A DNA stretch of 64,000 nt. It comes from Deroplatys truncata (taxonomy: Eukaryota; Arthropoda; Insecta; Mantodea; Mantidae). The notes under the pieces are model-generated. The model did no database searches. It had not been told where the DNA came from and saw only the letters and a list, made by a program, of their open reading frames with translations. The position numbers and the translations under genes were made by a program. The stretch's first letter is position 1, and each line of letters opens with the position of its first letter. The stretch covers positions 33,533,501 through 33,597,500 of the forward strand of contig CM060989.1 of the NCBI GenBank assembly GCA_030765065.1. The letters run 5' to 3'. Of the stretch, positions 11,726-24,041 are shown piece after piece.

Positions 11726-11729
11726 AGGT

Positions 11730-14030
11730 AAATAATCACCCAAAATTCCTCTGCATTTCAGGTGTAATAAGTTATCGCTAGCATAACTCGTTTGGAAACA
11801 ATTAAAGAAATAAATGTGTCAGTTCTTCATAAATCATCCTGCATATTCTGTCTGAAAGCTAAGCCAATGTGTTGCCTAATTTCTGTTTTTCCAAGGACTG
11901 ATAAATCTAAATAAGCATTCTTATGTGCAGGTATATTCCTTGTGCTTCTTAACTTTCTGTGTTAGGTTATTTACATCTGACACGCCATTGCAAGGACCGC
12001 TTGTATCTTTATCCTTAGCAAACAGTAAGCACGGAAAAGAAAATAGCTTAGTTGTAGAAATGCAGCCGCATATCCAACTATTTATTGTTTTTATATATAT
12101 TTATATTAAAAGACCTGCAAAATGTCTTACCTCGGCTAGTTTGCGCTTGTTTTAATTTGAGCTGAGGAAGTGGCCTGCCAAGCTTCCTTATTTTTCACTT
12201 CCCTTCCAAGCTTAAAGCTGAGAAATTTCTTTGAAAGATATTGAACGTTATTCATTGTTCTTTGAAAACAAACTTTAAGAATAGATGAATATGCACATGA
12301 ACACTAAAGCACAAGTAAATAACTGAATACACTTTCTTCCAGCTGAAATTCACGTATTCCTAGCGCTTTTCCCCTTGCCCCTCCCTGCCGAAGGAACACC
12401 AAACAAGATTACTCTCGGAGGTTCAAAAGAAATTTGACCTCAGAAATGCCTGGGCAACTCTTTGGCACGTATGCGTTCTATCTCAACGACTTTTCAAGAT
12501 GCATTGAAAATGCAGGTAAAATGACTTAATAAGATAAATAAACTAAGAATGAATGTGCAAATCATAAATGTATTAAACAATTAACTTTTTTCCACTGAAC
12601 ACACAGGTCCCTGCTTAAATATTAACTTCGACATATAAAATGTATAAAGTCTGTGAATAAAACACGTGCTTTCAGCTTTTCCTGTTACAGCTCAAAATCT
12701 ACCTAGATTAGATTTAAAACACGGAAACTCATACATCATTACATGCCTAGGTAACTTAATGAGCTCATCTTTGCGGTATATCCACAAAACGAGTTGAAAA
12801 TCGTCTATAATTCTCGATTTTCTGCTTCAATAGTAAACGCAAGGGAACCCTTATGGCGAATTGACGAGATTGTAACAGGTGACCACACTAGTCAATAAAA
12901 ACCGAAATGGCAATGGCTACATGTGTTTAATAGAGCCACCGTAAAATGAGGTTGCCTGTAGCACTCCAAGCGGAGACACAGTGCACTGCAATTTTGGAGG
13001 CTAAGGTTAGTTAAGCCATTTCTTTTCATTCACAATACCGTATGTTTGGTGTAATCGTGGAAGATACAAACAATTTAAAATATTTTTTTTTATTTTATTA
13101 AGGCAATGTTCATGGCATGGAGGCACTACCACGGAGCCGCCTCTGCCATTAGAGTGGAAGAGTAATTTTATAGTTTAGGCAGTAAGAGTCAGTATAGGAC
13201 TGCTCTTACCGCAGAGAAGACTGTGATTACATAAATGAGGACGAGGGGTTCTTCGTCAGATATTCCATTTATAAAGAGAGAAAATGTATGTGCGTGCGCA
13301 TGTGTAATCTCAAACACCACCCTACAGATTTTGACAATTCTTTCACTATTGAAAAGCCCAATTCTTTCTGACGGATAGTACCTTCTAATTTCATACCTTA
13401 AATAACACTAAAATATTAAAAAGGGTTTACAAACTTCTTGTTGAAAATGAACAAATGGGCGTTATAAAAGAACGTGCTTTTAAAACAGGCTTTGACTTTT
13501 AGCTGAGAATGCCATGGAAAAACAACTGTTATTCCGCAGAATGTCCATGTAAAATAAGTAAGACAGACAAATGCTGCTGATATTTTACGCCAAGGAATAT
13601 ATGTAAATGGTTACGATTTAGCAACTAAGACACGGTAAAACGAAAGCGAACCGAACCTGCTTGAAACGGTACGATACCACTCGATATTAATTCCAAAATT
13701 GTCTTAATAACCCTCATGTTAAAGAAAGTTCTGCTTTATTTCCTTGTATTTTATAATCAAGATCGTTAGCAGGGTGTTAAATAATTGTATAAAGAGAGAA
13801 AATTATGTCCAGCTAAAATTAGAAATCAATCAACCCATATTTTATATTAACAATTCAGAATAGGTATCATTTTTCTGAATGGTCACAGACTGTGCGTCTT
13901 CATATTCACCAGCTTCACCTCTATTTAGTTGTGAATGCTAAGGATATATGCATTAATGTGAAAACTATATAACTTTTATGTTATCAAATAATTATGGGAT
14001 CAAAACGGTGGTACAAATGTTTAAAATGTC
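11730..14030. other. Unassigned intergenic sequence
   Basis: AT-rich with no supported gene. The short frames present (for example 11925-12155) lack recognisable domains. No repeat other than simple A/T runs was identified by eye. Confidence 0.5.
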
Positions 14031-14039
14031 ATTAAAAGG

Positions 14040-14260
14040 CTTACGAACAGTTTCTAACTAAATAAACGATCATGATTTAGAAGAAATGCAGTACGCGCTC
14101 ATACCTCTGGGATATAAATCTCGCACTTGTTTTCCGAAATTCCAGTTTATTTGGAGTTTATTATCTTTAAGATTTCGCAACAGCCTCATCTCAGAGAACT
14201 GTATTTGTGCATTTCGTTAGCCTAGAGTTATACTAAAACGTCTACTGAGAGTATCTCTAT
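14040..14260 (+). repeat. Dispersed repeat shared with 4860-5060
   Basis: Second copy of the noncoding block described at 4860-5060, in the same orientation, retaining 'gaagaaatgcagta' and 'tttatttggagtttat'. Confidence 0.65.
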
Positions 14261-14429
14261 TTCACGTTTACACTTGTTTACACGCAGATTCTGACCCATA
14301 ATTTTGCTAACATCAGAAATCATATGTTTGATTTCTTGGTCGATTCAATTTGGGCTCTCGATAAGACATAAAAAACAGGACAGTACTTAAGTAAAAAGGC
14401 AAAATTTTTCTTTCTTTGTCTTAACATAA

Positions 14430-15860
14430 AAAGACATTTTTCTGTAGTTGGCTCATCATTTAAGAGATCAGACACCTTTCTTTTTCATATTTCAATGTTT
14501 AGTTGCTCACACATGTCTTACTTTTGTACATGCTTCAAACACCTCCACGTCATTTCAACTAACGCCAAAGCTACGTTTTCTATCGTTTCAACTGCTTCAT
14601 AAATATCTAAGTCTGATTTCTGAAGAGTTTTGCTGCCTTTCACGATGATTGGAAGAACTGGGTGCGTGATATGCAAGCATGATATAAAGTTAGGCTTTCA
14701 TTTGGAATAACTTTCCTTTTTCTTGCTTTTGAATCATCTGTACCTTCAATGATTTATTCCATTGCTTTGATTATGTTTTCAAACTGAGCAAGTATTTCAG
14801 ACACAGCCTTAGATCGACAAACCCAATTTTCCGAAAGCGACTTCAACGTTTTAAACTTTGTACCAGTAGGTACCTTTTATTAGTATTTAAAAACATGTAT
14901 GTTACGACTGTCTGTTTTTAAATTGTACACAAACAGCGCAAAACGAAAAGAATTCGGATATCAAAGGATTAGACTTATGGTTGGAACATATGCTGATCAA
15001 AATCAATTTGAGACAATAGCCAAAGCAATGAACGTACAGTATCAATGTGTTCCTTTTCTTAAAAAATTGATCAGAGTTTTATTTATGGGCGCTCTTTAAC
15101 CGCTATAGTCGTTAGCGTCCCATCCTATATTGAGTCTGAAAGATCGGTAATTTTGCTCAGAGGCCTCTTTATCAGGCTTGAGGTTCTTTTACGTGCTGTA
15201 AATCTACGACACGGGACTTCCCTTCCGAAGGAAGCCATGCTAAGGATTTTTACGTCCGAGAAATTTCTTTCCTTGCATTTCGGTTGTCAACCATTAAATT
15301 CACCGGCCCCGCGGATACAGCATTTGTCCAGATAGCCCAATTTCCTCCAAGGTTTCATTCAGTGAGTTTCAGCGTCCGTTTTCTTTTATCTCTTCAAGGA
15401 AACAAATATCTCTAATGGAGGATCCTCTCTTGCAGGAATGTATTGGGCTACAACGGTCATTTGTTCATACATATGATGCTTAATCAACAAGCACAGCAAA
15501 TGAATGTTCCCTTATCTCATTTGTAATTTGTCTTAACTGCTTGTAGTATATTATTTTGAATGGGATTCCTTAGGTATGCGTCATTTTTTGTCCTAAAATG
15601 GATAATACTTTAAAAGTAGACCAACTGTCTCTGGAATTTCATTTTGTCATATCCCAAAGGATTCTTACCTCATTTAGCTAATACTTCAATACAACGAATC
15701 AAGTACTTCATTTTTCAAACGTATCTTTTGCTTTTCTTTTATTTTAGCTTCTTTTGCCGAGTCTGGTTGTAAATCAACCGATTTGTTTTCGCCAGAATAC
15801 TTCCAACCGAGAACGCTTGTTTCGTGTTTTTTAAAACTTTCCTACAGCCTTACATCAACA
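14430..15860 (-). pseudogene. Second hAT-type (DUF4371) transposase relic
   Basis: Minus-strand pieces occur in N-to-C order: an acidic/basic N-terminal part near 15830-15700 (KHETSV-type frame, EAKIKEKQK), an NPIQNNILQAVK segment near 15560, HSFAVLVD and MTVVAQYIPAREDPPLEIF near 15530-15400, and LSENWVCRSKAVSEILAQFE near 14850-14780. These resemble DUF4371 and the following RNase H-like part of ZMYM1-type hAT transposases. Stops and frameshifts are frequent, and a SINE-like repeat sits inside it. Confidence 0.65.
15066..15265 (-). repeat. SINE-like repeat B, copy 1
   Basis: A roughly 200-bp unit whose other copies are at 28793-28998 and 55345-55548. On its own strand it starts CGTAAAAATCCTTAG, contains CTTCCTTCGGAAGGGAAG (a hairpin with a UUCG-type loop) and CAAGCCTGATAAAGAGG, and ends CCATAAATAAAACTC. 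No clear A/B boxes are seen. It interrupts the hAT relic. It might instead be the 3' end of an unidentified LINE. Confidence 0.8.
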
Positions 15861-15869
15861 AGAAAATTC

Positions 15870-17070
15870 AGATTTGATGAAGGTGTCCTCGGCTAACCTA
15901 TAATTACACTATCGCTTATCGTAAAATAGCCCCCATTGGCAAAGGCGTGTTAAAATATATATTACGTTGAAACAAATAAACCACCAAGAACTTTAACCCG
16001 TGGATTGAAATCTATTACTTATAACTACTCGTTGAATAATCTAGTTCCTATAAACATAAATATAAACAAACATTATTTAGTCTCACTCACCTGCTACATT
16101 TGTGCTGTTCTTCTTAGTAAAAAGTTCAGTATTGAAGACTTGGTGTTGTAGAAGAGTGGGGCCTCATGATATCCCTCCTTTTAAAATAACCAAGATGTAT
16201 GAATATCCGTGACTGTGGTAGGAGAAGGGATGGTGCCTCCATAGCATCTCATCCAATCACTGATGAGTAGCAACGTCACCAATTTTCTACGCAATCCATC
16301 ATGGAGGGATCCACGATTCCATTCAAAATTATGTACATTTTTCAGGCTGTTCAAAACACCCAACTGTCGTCATAGTTACAGATGCTTCACCTAGTTATCA
16401 CCGCGTGCGTGTAGAATTTAAACGTTTGTTTTAGGCTCATCTTTTTAACTTATTTTGGTTAATTCTATTATAAAAAGTCCCTAACTAACGGGAGGAGTAT
16501 CCCCTCTGTGTACCTTTCCGATTACTACTACTTTCCTTGCTAGAAGGTTACAACTTTATTAAAATGTATTCGCGTATAGGACAGTTGGTAACGATCCACG
16601 CTTACTATCTTCACTTCTTTCAATGCGTTTTTAGCGGTGGATTAATTTTTTTTTTTACTGAGGTACTGCTTCCGATACTTTTACTTATTTACTCGTGATA
16701 TTTAAATGGTTACTCCATTCGCGATTATCAAATTTTACACGAGTTTCACATCCGACTCCACGTGTACGCCTAAGCCTTCATCTTCTTTCTTGGCGGCGAA
16801 ATTATTCCTATTATTTTTCATTTGTTTCGTTGCTAGGTTACTTCTATTCTGACCAATCAGAATTCTTCTTTCATCCCTAAAAATTACGTTCCGGCTAGAT
16901 TTCACCTTTTCGTTGTAACCTTCGCACCTACTTCGCCTTTAGCTATCCATTTAAAATTCTAATGTACAATAATTCGATTATATACATTAGTGACCTTTCA
17001 AGCGCACTTTCTGAATTAAAAACTGCAATTGTGCAAAGCAGAAATATATTCATCAAGAATGTTCATATAT
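15870..17070. other. Unassigned intergenic sequence
   Basis: No gene or repeat could be supported. Short frames at 16181-16363 and 16695-16880 lack domain signals. Confidence 0.5.
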
Positions 17071-17074
17071 CTAA

Positions 17075-18130
17075 TTACACACTATCTACCTTAAAATACA
17101 ATACTGAGTAAACGACCACCCATAACTTTCTTTGTAAATACAAAAGAGGTACCCCTGTAATCTTGCTTATGATTGTATCTACACTATCTGGATATATGCT
17201 TCTGACAAATCTTATATCAACTGTATAGGGGTGATCTGATAACATTTCTTGCCTCAATAGATTACCAGCATTATTATACAAAATAACACATGGCTATTTG
17301 TTAAGAATATAGGATAGAATGCGAACTATTTGTAGATTTAGAGAAGGATTTATTTCATGTTCACATCTAATCCTGTTGGCAAGACTGGAATCTAATATAT
17401 ATAGTTGGCCATAACATGGTAGGCAATTTATGGGTGGGGGATATTAAATCATACATATTTATTAATCGTGAAAGGTAACTGGCAACTCCAGGAATATGGC
17501 TACAGTTAGCAAAAAAGGGAGCAAATGCCATTGCACTATTACACTTTTGTGTGTTTCATGAAGTCAGCATCATTTAACAGTATTCATTTTGAATCGTATT
17601 GCAATCTAAGGGACTTACTCTCTTTCATGAATATTTTGTACCATAATTCATATTCTGGCTTTTGCTGTTGAAGAATCCTCTTAGTACAATATCATGCTGC
17701 CGTGGATGTCCTGTTAATTATGTCCCATTATTAAACCCAGAACATTTACACAAAATAAAGCATGTAAATCAATATAACCTTTTAACCCTTACTGTCTTCT
17801 TTTTAGCTGATAAAATTTTGGCAACATTGTTATGAATGCTATGATCAATGTACCAGTGGTAAACAAACACTTTCTTCTGTTTGACTGCAACAAATATATG
17901 TGGTTGTGAAATCAACACATATTTTGCAAACATTTTCGCAATTAGCAAAGTAATCTTAGAACTTGATATTGTTGCAACATTGTAGACTAAGCAGCTTTGA
18001 ATGGTATGCTATTCTTAGTCCCGACTTTCAAGATTAATTTTTTGTTTCTCTAAATAGGTGCCAATTTGATTCCTCTTCTTGTATCATCATAAAACTGATA
18101 CTGATTTCCTCAATAATTGCATATACATAT
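17075..18130 (-). pseudogene. Unrecognised degraded coding-like relic
   Basis: Several minus-strand frames over about 1 kb have coding-like composition and follow one another with frameshifts: about 17960-17780, 17690-17590, 17560-17420 and 17400-17075. The last holds a 68-codon frame ending in LWVVVYSVLYFKVDSV; its in-frame extension upstream is interrupted by a stop. I do not recognise the protein. A decayed transposon ORF, or an endogenised negative-strand RNA virus polymerase, is possible, but this is a guess from general appearance only and is unverified. Confidence 0.3.
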
Positions 18131-18256
18131 ATAAGTTTTATGCATTTTACACAGCTTTACACAATGAACTGTCATACCTTTTGAAATACACCTATAAAAT
18201 AAATGCTGATACATTTATGAGATTTTCAGATATTCTTTGAAAGCATTCTTTCTATA

Positions 18257-19990
18257 TATATACAGGTGGACAAAAGTATTCATACACATTCAGTTTTAAA
18301 TATTCTATGGTGTTTTCATTTCTGCCAGTCCACTCAATTCCCCTCTTGCAGTAGTCTTAGTATGAATATGAGTAAACCTTATTTGTACATTTTTTTTACA
18401 ACTTTCCACTTGTAAACTAACTTAACCTATGTACAAATTTTCTTGCCAGCTATGTTCTACCTATACTGCTCATTTTGCCTGGCCTTATGGATGAGCTGAG
18501 CAGCCTTTGCTACCCTTAATCACCTATGAGCCATCCCCTTCCTCCTCCATTTGCCCTTCTACCTTTCTTATCTCTCTTACTTTTCTAACCCATTTCTCCT
18601 TTACTTTCTTTAAGAGCTCCCCCATATTCTTATTTTTCTTTTCTTGTCAAAATTTTAATTGCTACTATTTTTCCATCCATACTTCTAGTCTCCATTCTGC
18701 CAATTCTTTGCATTCGATCATAAATGTTGTGCTTTCACTACCTCCGCATAGTTCACAAATTCTTTTTCTGCCTCTTAGCCCTCTCATTGATCCTGTTCTC
18801 ATCCAAACACTTTTTTTTCAGCTCTATTAAAATAATCCACATACACTTCTCTTCCCTATTTCCCTTTCACTAACCTATAGAACTCTAGTGATTTTTATAT
18901 TCTCTAAGCTTCCCTAAATCTGTCTTTCTATGTCCTCCACTCTGTTTCTTACTGTTATCCAGATGCCATTACTATTTCTTTCTCCTGCTCTCCAGATATC
19001 TCCCATTCCTATCTTCTCCATCATTTTTTCTACCCCTGTCCACCAGCTATTTTTATTTTTCGCACTCTTTTGTTGTTCCATACATATCTTTAAAATTTCT
19101 CTTTCATCTTTTTTCAGGCATTTAAAGCAAAATTTCAATATCCTTTCCAATATCACTCCCTTTCTTCTTGTTCTTCCTAATTCCACTAACGCTACTTCCC
19201 CTGGTGCTGATCTTGGTAACCCTAATAGCTCTTTAGAGAACGTAGTATTGTTGAAAGAGTAAAGTATTATGAATCTGGTCTCAAGCTTTGAGGGAGGTAC
19301 TAGAGGGGAAACTGTAGAAAGAGAAAGACATATATAAAAAGTGGGGGATTACCATATGTGACCTTGAGTGGACTGATCAGAGTGAAACCACTATAGTAGC
19401 CAAATTAATGGAAATGAAATTATTTTTAATTGACAGAAAGAACAAATAGCATTACAGTTTATTTGTTTTGGCAGCTTTCAATATCTTTAGTTTTACATTT
19501 GTTTGAAAAATATACACATTTTTCAACTGTTTTGTACGTGATGTTTACAGAATTTCATGCATTCAACACAGCAATGTTTTTTCTACCACACCTGATTTTA
19601 CAGTGAAAATAGGTTTTCAGTTGTAGGAAGAATAAAATGCCAAAGGCAGGTATGTTCAATGATTTTCCCAGACTTCCTTATTAATGCCTCAAATTTTACA
19701 ACTTCACAAATTTATTTCTCTGTCAGTTTAAATCATACTTGGATGAAAATATCCCATAGTATACACAAAAAATTGCACTACTATGTGCATATAAAATAAT
19801 TTTGTACACACCACAGATGAAAAGATTGAAACATTTGTGCAGTTTTCAAAACATTATAAAACTAATAAATACATAAAATGTAATACCATTTGTTCTGTGT
19901 ATTAAAAAAAAATAATTTGATCTCCATTAATCTGGCTGCTAGATTTTTTTTACAGTGAAGACAAATACTTTTGTTTGCCTCTGTATGATA
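18257..19990. mobile_element. Candidate Tc1-like element relic interrupted by a LINE
   Basis: At the left end is TATACAGGTGGACAAAAGTA; at the right end the minus strand reads TACAGAGGCAAACAAAAGTA. Both follow the Tc1-type terminal pattern starting CAG next to TA. A short MPKAG start near 19636 could be the remains of a Tc1 transposase. The middle is occupied by LINE sequence. The terminal repeat is imperfect, so the boundaries are tentative. Confidence 0.4.
18480..19262 (-). pseudogene. LINE family L-A, C-terminal ORF2 fragment
   Basis: The minus strand encodes a frame with GRTRRKGVILERILKF, then KNKNSWWTGVEKM and NGIWITVRNRVEDIE, followed in another frame by a Cys/His-type segment (ICELCGGSESTTFMIECKEL). 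The same order occurs at 43800-44468. This is the region after the reverse transcriptase of a non-LTR retrotransposon. It is 5' truncated and frameshifted. Confidence 0.75.
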
Positions 19991-20244
19991 AGATATATTG
20001 TACACAAATGTACATTAAAATCTTATCCAAAATCATTTGAGGTCTCCCAAAAATGTCATGGCTTCATCATAGCAGACCAAAGTGTTTGGAGATACAATAT
20101 TAAGTTAAAATATTGGATAAAATGTTGAATCACCTATTTAATGCTCTGAATCTAAATAATGTAATATCTGCAAAGAATTTAATACAATGAAATAGTTATA
20201 CCACAAGACTTACCTGAAATCATGGTTTCTGCTACGCAACATAA

Positions 20245-21120
20245 AAAAATCTGATGTGTTACACTCACATGACTTTCTCTACTCTTGTACAATCTATTTT
20301 TACAAACGCCTATTCTCCATATGCTTTATGTTAATCGAGATATCGAGATGTCAATCTTATTGCTAATTTTCTTGTAGATGCAAGGGGAATATGGTAGCTT
20401 TTAAGCGATGGTCAAATATTTTAACGCTGGTTGCTATGTGTCGAATTCCATTCTCTTTGCAAGTCCAGGACATAAAAAAATGAATAACGAATTTGAGAAA
20501 AAGTATAAGTATTGGAAAATTTAAGGGAATAACAAGCAATATCTCGAAAACGGTTCACTCAACAAAAGAAATGTATATAACATAAGTTGTGTATTTTAAC
20601 GAGATCAACATTTTTTGTGTAGTAAAATTTTGTCTATCTCTTATGGTTTACCAGTTATGCAAAAGTCGTTCACAATGAAGAATACTTTTGGAGACATTCC
20701 CAGAAAATTCGAGATATACATTTCATTTCTCATGGCATTATCTTAAACATATGATATTTTAAACAAAATCGTTAGAGCCATTTTTGAGAAAATTAAAATT
20801 TTCGAAAAATGTTCCATGTAAAGGGTAGTCTGGGGTGGGGGGATTTTCTTGAAAACCTTCGTGTCGCATCTCTGGAAGATACTGAACCTAAATACCAAGT
20901 TTGGTGTTTATCCGACTGTTCGTTTTTGAGTTATGCTGTTCACACACACACAGACACACACACACACAGACACACAGACACACACACGGACATGTTTCCA
21001 AAAATGCTTTTTTTGGATTCAGGAGGTCTCAAAACATGTATTTCCGGTGAAATCTCGGTATCGAATTTTTGGGTGGAATGCAATACTTCCCCTACTTACT
21101 ATACGTAGTAGAGAAAGTAA
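20245..21120 (+). repeat. Repeat family A, copy 4 (first unit of a tandem dimer)
   Basis: Full-length copy starting 'aaaaatctgatgtgttac' and ending 'tacgtagtagagaaagta', with inverted ACTTTCTCTAC/GTAGAGAAAGT near the ends. A 99-codon frame (20809-21108, beginning MFHVKGSLGWGDFLEN) spans the internal (CA)n tract. It abuts copy 5 with no spacer. The MITE-like structure is evident but the family is not one I recognise. Confidence 0.85.
20940..20991 (+). repeat. (CA)n-rich microsatellite inside repeat A
   Basis: Imperfect CA/CAGA tract. It lies at the same internal position in copies 4 and 5 and as a short remnant in the copy at 44577-45415, so it belongs to the element. Confidence 0.9.
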
Positions 21121-21820
21121 AAAATCTGATGTGTTACACTCACATGACTTTCTCTACTCTTGTACAATCTTATTTTTACAAACACCTATTCTCCATATGC
21201 TTTATGTTAATCGAGATATCGAGATGTCAATCTTATTGCTAATTTTCTTGTAGATGCAAGGGGAATATGGTAGCTTTTAAGCGATGGTCAAATATTTTAA
21301 CGCTGGTTGCTATGCGGCGCATTCCATTCTCTTTGCAAGTCCAGGACATAAAAAAATGAATAACGAATTTGAGAAAAAGTATAAGTATTGGAAAATTTAA
21401 GGGAATAACAAGCAATATCTCGAAAACGGTTCACTCAACAAAAGAAATGTATATAACATAAGTTGTGTATTTTAACGAGATCTACATTTTTTGTGTAGTA
21501 AAATTTTGTCTATCTCTTATTATTTACCAGTTATGCAAAAGTCGTTCACAATGAAGAATACTTTTGGAGACATTCCCAGAAAATTCGAGATATACATTTC
21601 ATTTCTCATGACATTATCTTAAACATATGATATTTTAAACAAAATCGTTAGAGCCATTTTTGAGAAAATTAAAATTTTCGAAAAATGTTCCATGTAAAGG
21701 GTAGTCTGGGGTGGGGAGATTTTCTTGAAAACCTTCGTGTCGCATCTCTGGAAGATACTGAACCTAAATACCAAGTTTGGTGTTTATCCGACTGTTCGTT
21801 TTTGAGTTATGCTGTTCACA

Positions 21821-21857
<37 letters not shown>

Positions 21858-21995
21858 ACACACGGACATGTTTCCAAAAATGCTTTTTTTGGATTCAGGA
21901 GGTCTCAAAACATGTATTTCCGGTGAAATCTCGGTATCGAATTTGTGGGTGGAATGCAATACTTCCCCTACTTACTATACGTAGTAGAGAAAGTA
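21121..21995 (+). repeat. Repeat family A, copy 5 (second unit of the dimer)
   Basis: Nearly identical to copy 4, starting directly at its end. The 99-codon frame is again open (21685-21984). The two frames differ at few residues apart from CA-tract length, which indicates recent duplication or gene conversion rather than proving protein function. Confidence 0.85.
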
Positions 21996-22840
21996 ATTTA
22001 TATGAGATGTGAGACAGTAATAACTGTTTCAGATTATAAAAGGTGAACAAAAAGTATGGAATATTGACTGTAACATTTAAATGGATTAATAAAGTGCTGA
22101 CTTTTTTTATTCTCATGGGAGAAGGGGGCCCTTCAGATGGAGTAAGAGGCAGCATCTCAGTGGGCCAAACTTCAGAATTTAAATGGAACCACGGTATAAA
22201 TGTTAGATATTGTGATAGTACTTAATAGATTAAGAAACTTTTGTTTAAAAATTTTTTTTTCTAAAATGAAAACTTGAGAATTTATAGAGGATTGAAATGT
22301 TATTTAACAGGATGAACCACAGAAAGAAACAATTCATCTCTTTGTATGTGATATGTTGTTTAAAATGATCTTATTTAAGTGTTAGATTTTAACAAGTCTT
22401 GTGTGAGTAACTGCAAAAGAGATCTTGAAGAAGACTGTTTAAACTCTGCTTCTCTTAGTAATGTATAGTAGTACAATACATAACAAATGTTTTACACAGC
22501 AAGGTAGAATTTCTGACAAAGTGCACATGAGCTAAAAGCTTTAGATTAACACACTAGTGCAATAATCTTTACTGTGACCAACCTTGATTTCAAGTCCAAT
22601 CACATGGCAATTACCCTTTGTATATGTTTAATAACTCGACTTGGTTTGATTAGATTTTACTTTTCGTTAGTCTTTTTACATGATTAATTTCCCATGACGC
22701 TTGCATTATCTGTTCACAAAACAAATTGTCATACTTCAGTTTATCGCATTTTGTTGTAGAGTTAACCTATACGTTATATTGGCAGCCTTCTACTTTCTTT
22801 GATCTAAAACGTTATTCTTTTATCTTGTATAACCTACATA
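21996..22840. other. Unassigned intergenic sequence
   Basis: No supported gene or repeat; AT-rich with short frames only. Confidence 0.5.
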
Positions 22841-22848
22841 AAGATTAA

Positions 22849-23091
22849 ATGACAAAAATTATGAATTCCAAAGAAACAGAAATGGAAGAGCCAGATGAAA
22901 TTACAGAAGCAGCAGAAAGAATAGCACTAGAAGTAATTACCCAAAAATTCAGAAAGCAATATGGTATAGCATTTAATCACTTCATTGGCTGGTGTAATGC
23001 AAAACATGTTGAAAGTATTTCACTGAATATGAGTGCTAACAGATCAACGAAACATCTTGCTTTTTTAACATCATATTATTATTATTATTGA
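22849..23091 (+). pseudogene. Possible tyrosine-recombinase (Crypton-like) N-terminal fragment
   Basis: An 80-codon frame starts MTKIMNSKETEMEEPDEI and contains KFRKQYGIAFNHFIGWC, which resembles the SAM-like core-binding domain of eukaryotic tyrosine recombinases (a helix with a spaced Y..F..WC pattern). The frame runs into an (ATT)n tract and no catalytic R-H-R-Y region follows. A host exon cannot be excluded. Assignment is weak. Confidence 0.3.
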
Positions 23092-24041
23092 TATTTTACG
23101 AATTCGAGCGGTCTAAAAAATAATACACACCACCTGTGTTAAAAGTGGTTTATCCCTTGTTTCATTATCTATTATATTACTACAATGTGAGTATACAGAT
23201 TGAAAAATCTTACCTAGATTCAAAACACTGGTGCATCATGGCTGTTTGCGTTTTGTCACATAACTTCATAACACTGAAGTATTAATTTATCACTCTCTTA
23301 AACAGTAATTACAGTTAATTTCATTATGATTATTCAAGTACAGGATTTAGAAGAAACATAAAACCTGGCTGCTTTTCTACATGTGATTTGTGTATAGAAG
23401 TAAAAGGATAATGTGTCAAATTTAAGAAAAATATAGTTTTTATGGCTTATAATTTGAATTAATAAATATAGCAGCATATAAATTTGTAACAACTTAAGTC
23501 TGTTCTTGCTGTAACAAGTTTATTACTATAACAAATTAAACTGTCATCATAGTTTTTGTTCAACGAAAGTGTCAATCTATGAGAATTTTAATTTAAACTA
23601 ATTGTATAAGCTTTTTTCAACTCAAACTAATCGCCTGAGATGGCATAAGAGTTCTCATAATCTATGGACAGAGAAGCTGTGGCAGGGGCATGGTTTAAAG
23701 GGGAGCAGGGAGGGGTCAACTGCCACCCACTCCCCCAAGTTAAGAGAAATAATTACGCTACTGGTTATTATTATTCTATAAAAAGAAAACTTACAACTGT
23801 ACTTTTAATACAAATATTTCACATTTATTAAATAAAAGATTTTCTTTTAGCTAAATGTATCATTAAAATTCACATGAAAATTCCAGAAACTGCTTCAGGC
23901 AAGAAACTGAAATGATGTTCCTGAGCTGTGGCAAAACCATATCTATGAAACAACTACACCATAATGACACATTACCAATTGAATTATTAATTTCATTTCA
24001 AATTGGTACCTCAACACAGGGCTCCACAGCATCCTTAACTT
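23092..24041. other. Unassigned intergenic sequence
   Basis: No supported gene. It begins just after a short (TTA)n tract at 23071-23089. Confidence 0.5.

Noticed and set aside
16255-16310. CTGATGAG as another hammerhead
   Set aside because: No GAAA core or pairing stems occur at the required spacing.
18507-18830. 107-codon plus-strand frame rich in Ser/Phe/Leu
   Set aside because: It is the antisense shadow of the LINE fragment coded on the minus strand.
20940-20991. CA tract as an independent repeat locus
   Set aside because: It sits at the same position in several copies of repeat A and so belongs to that element.
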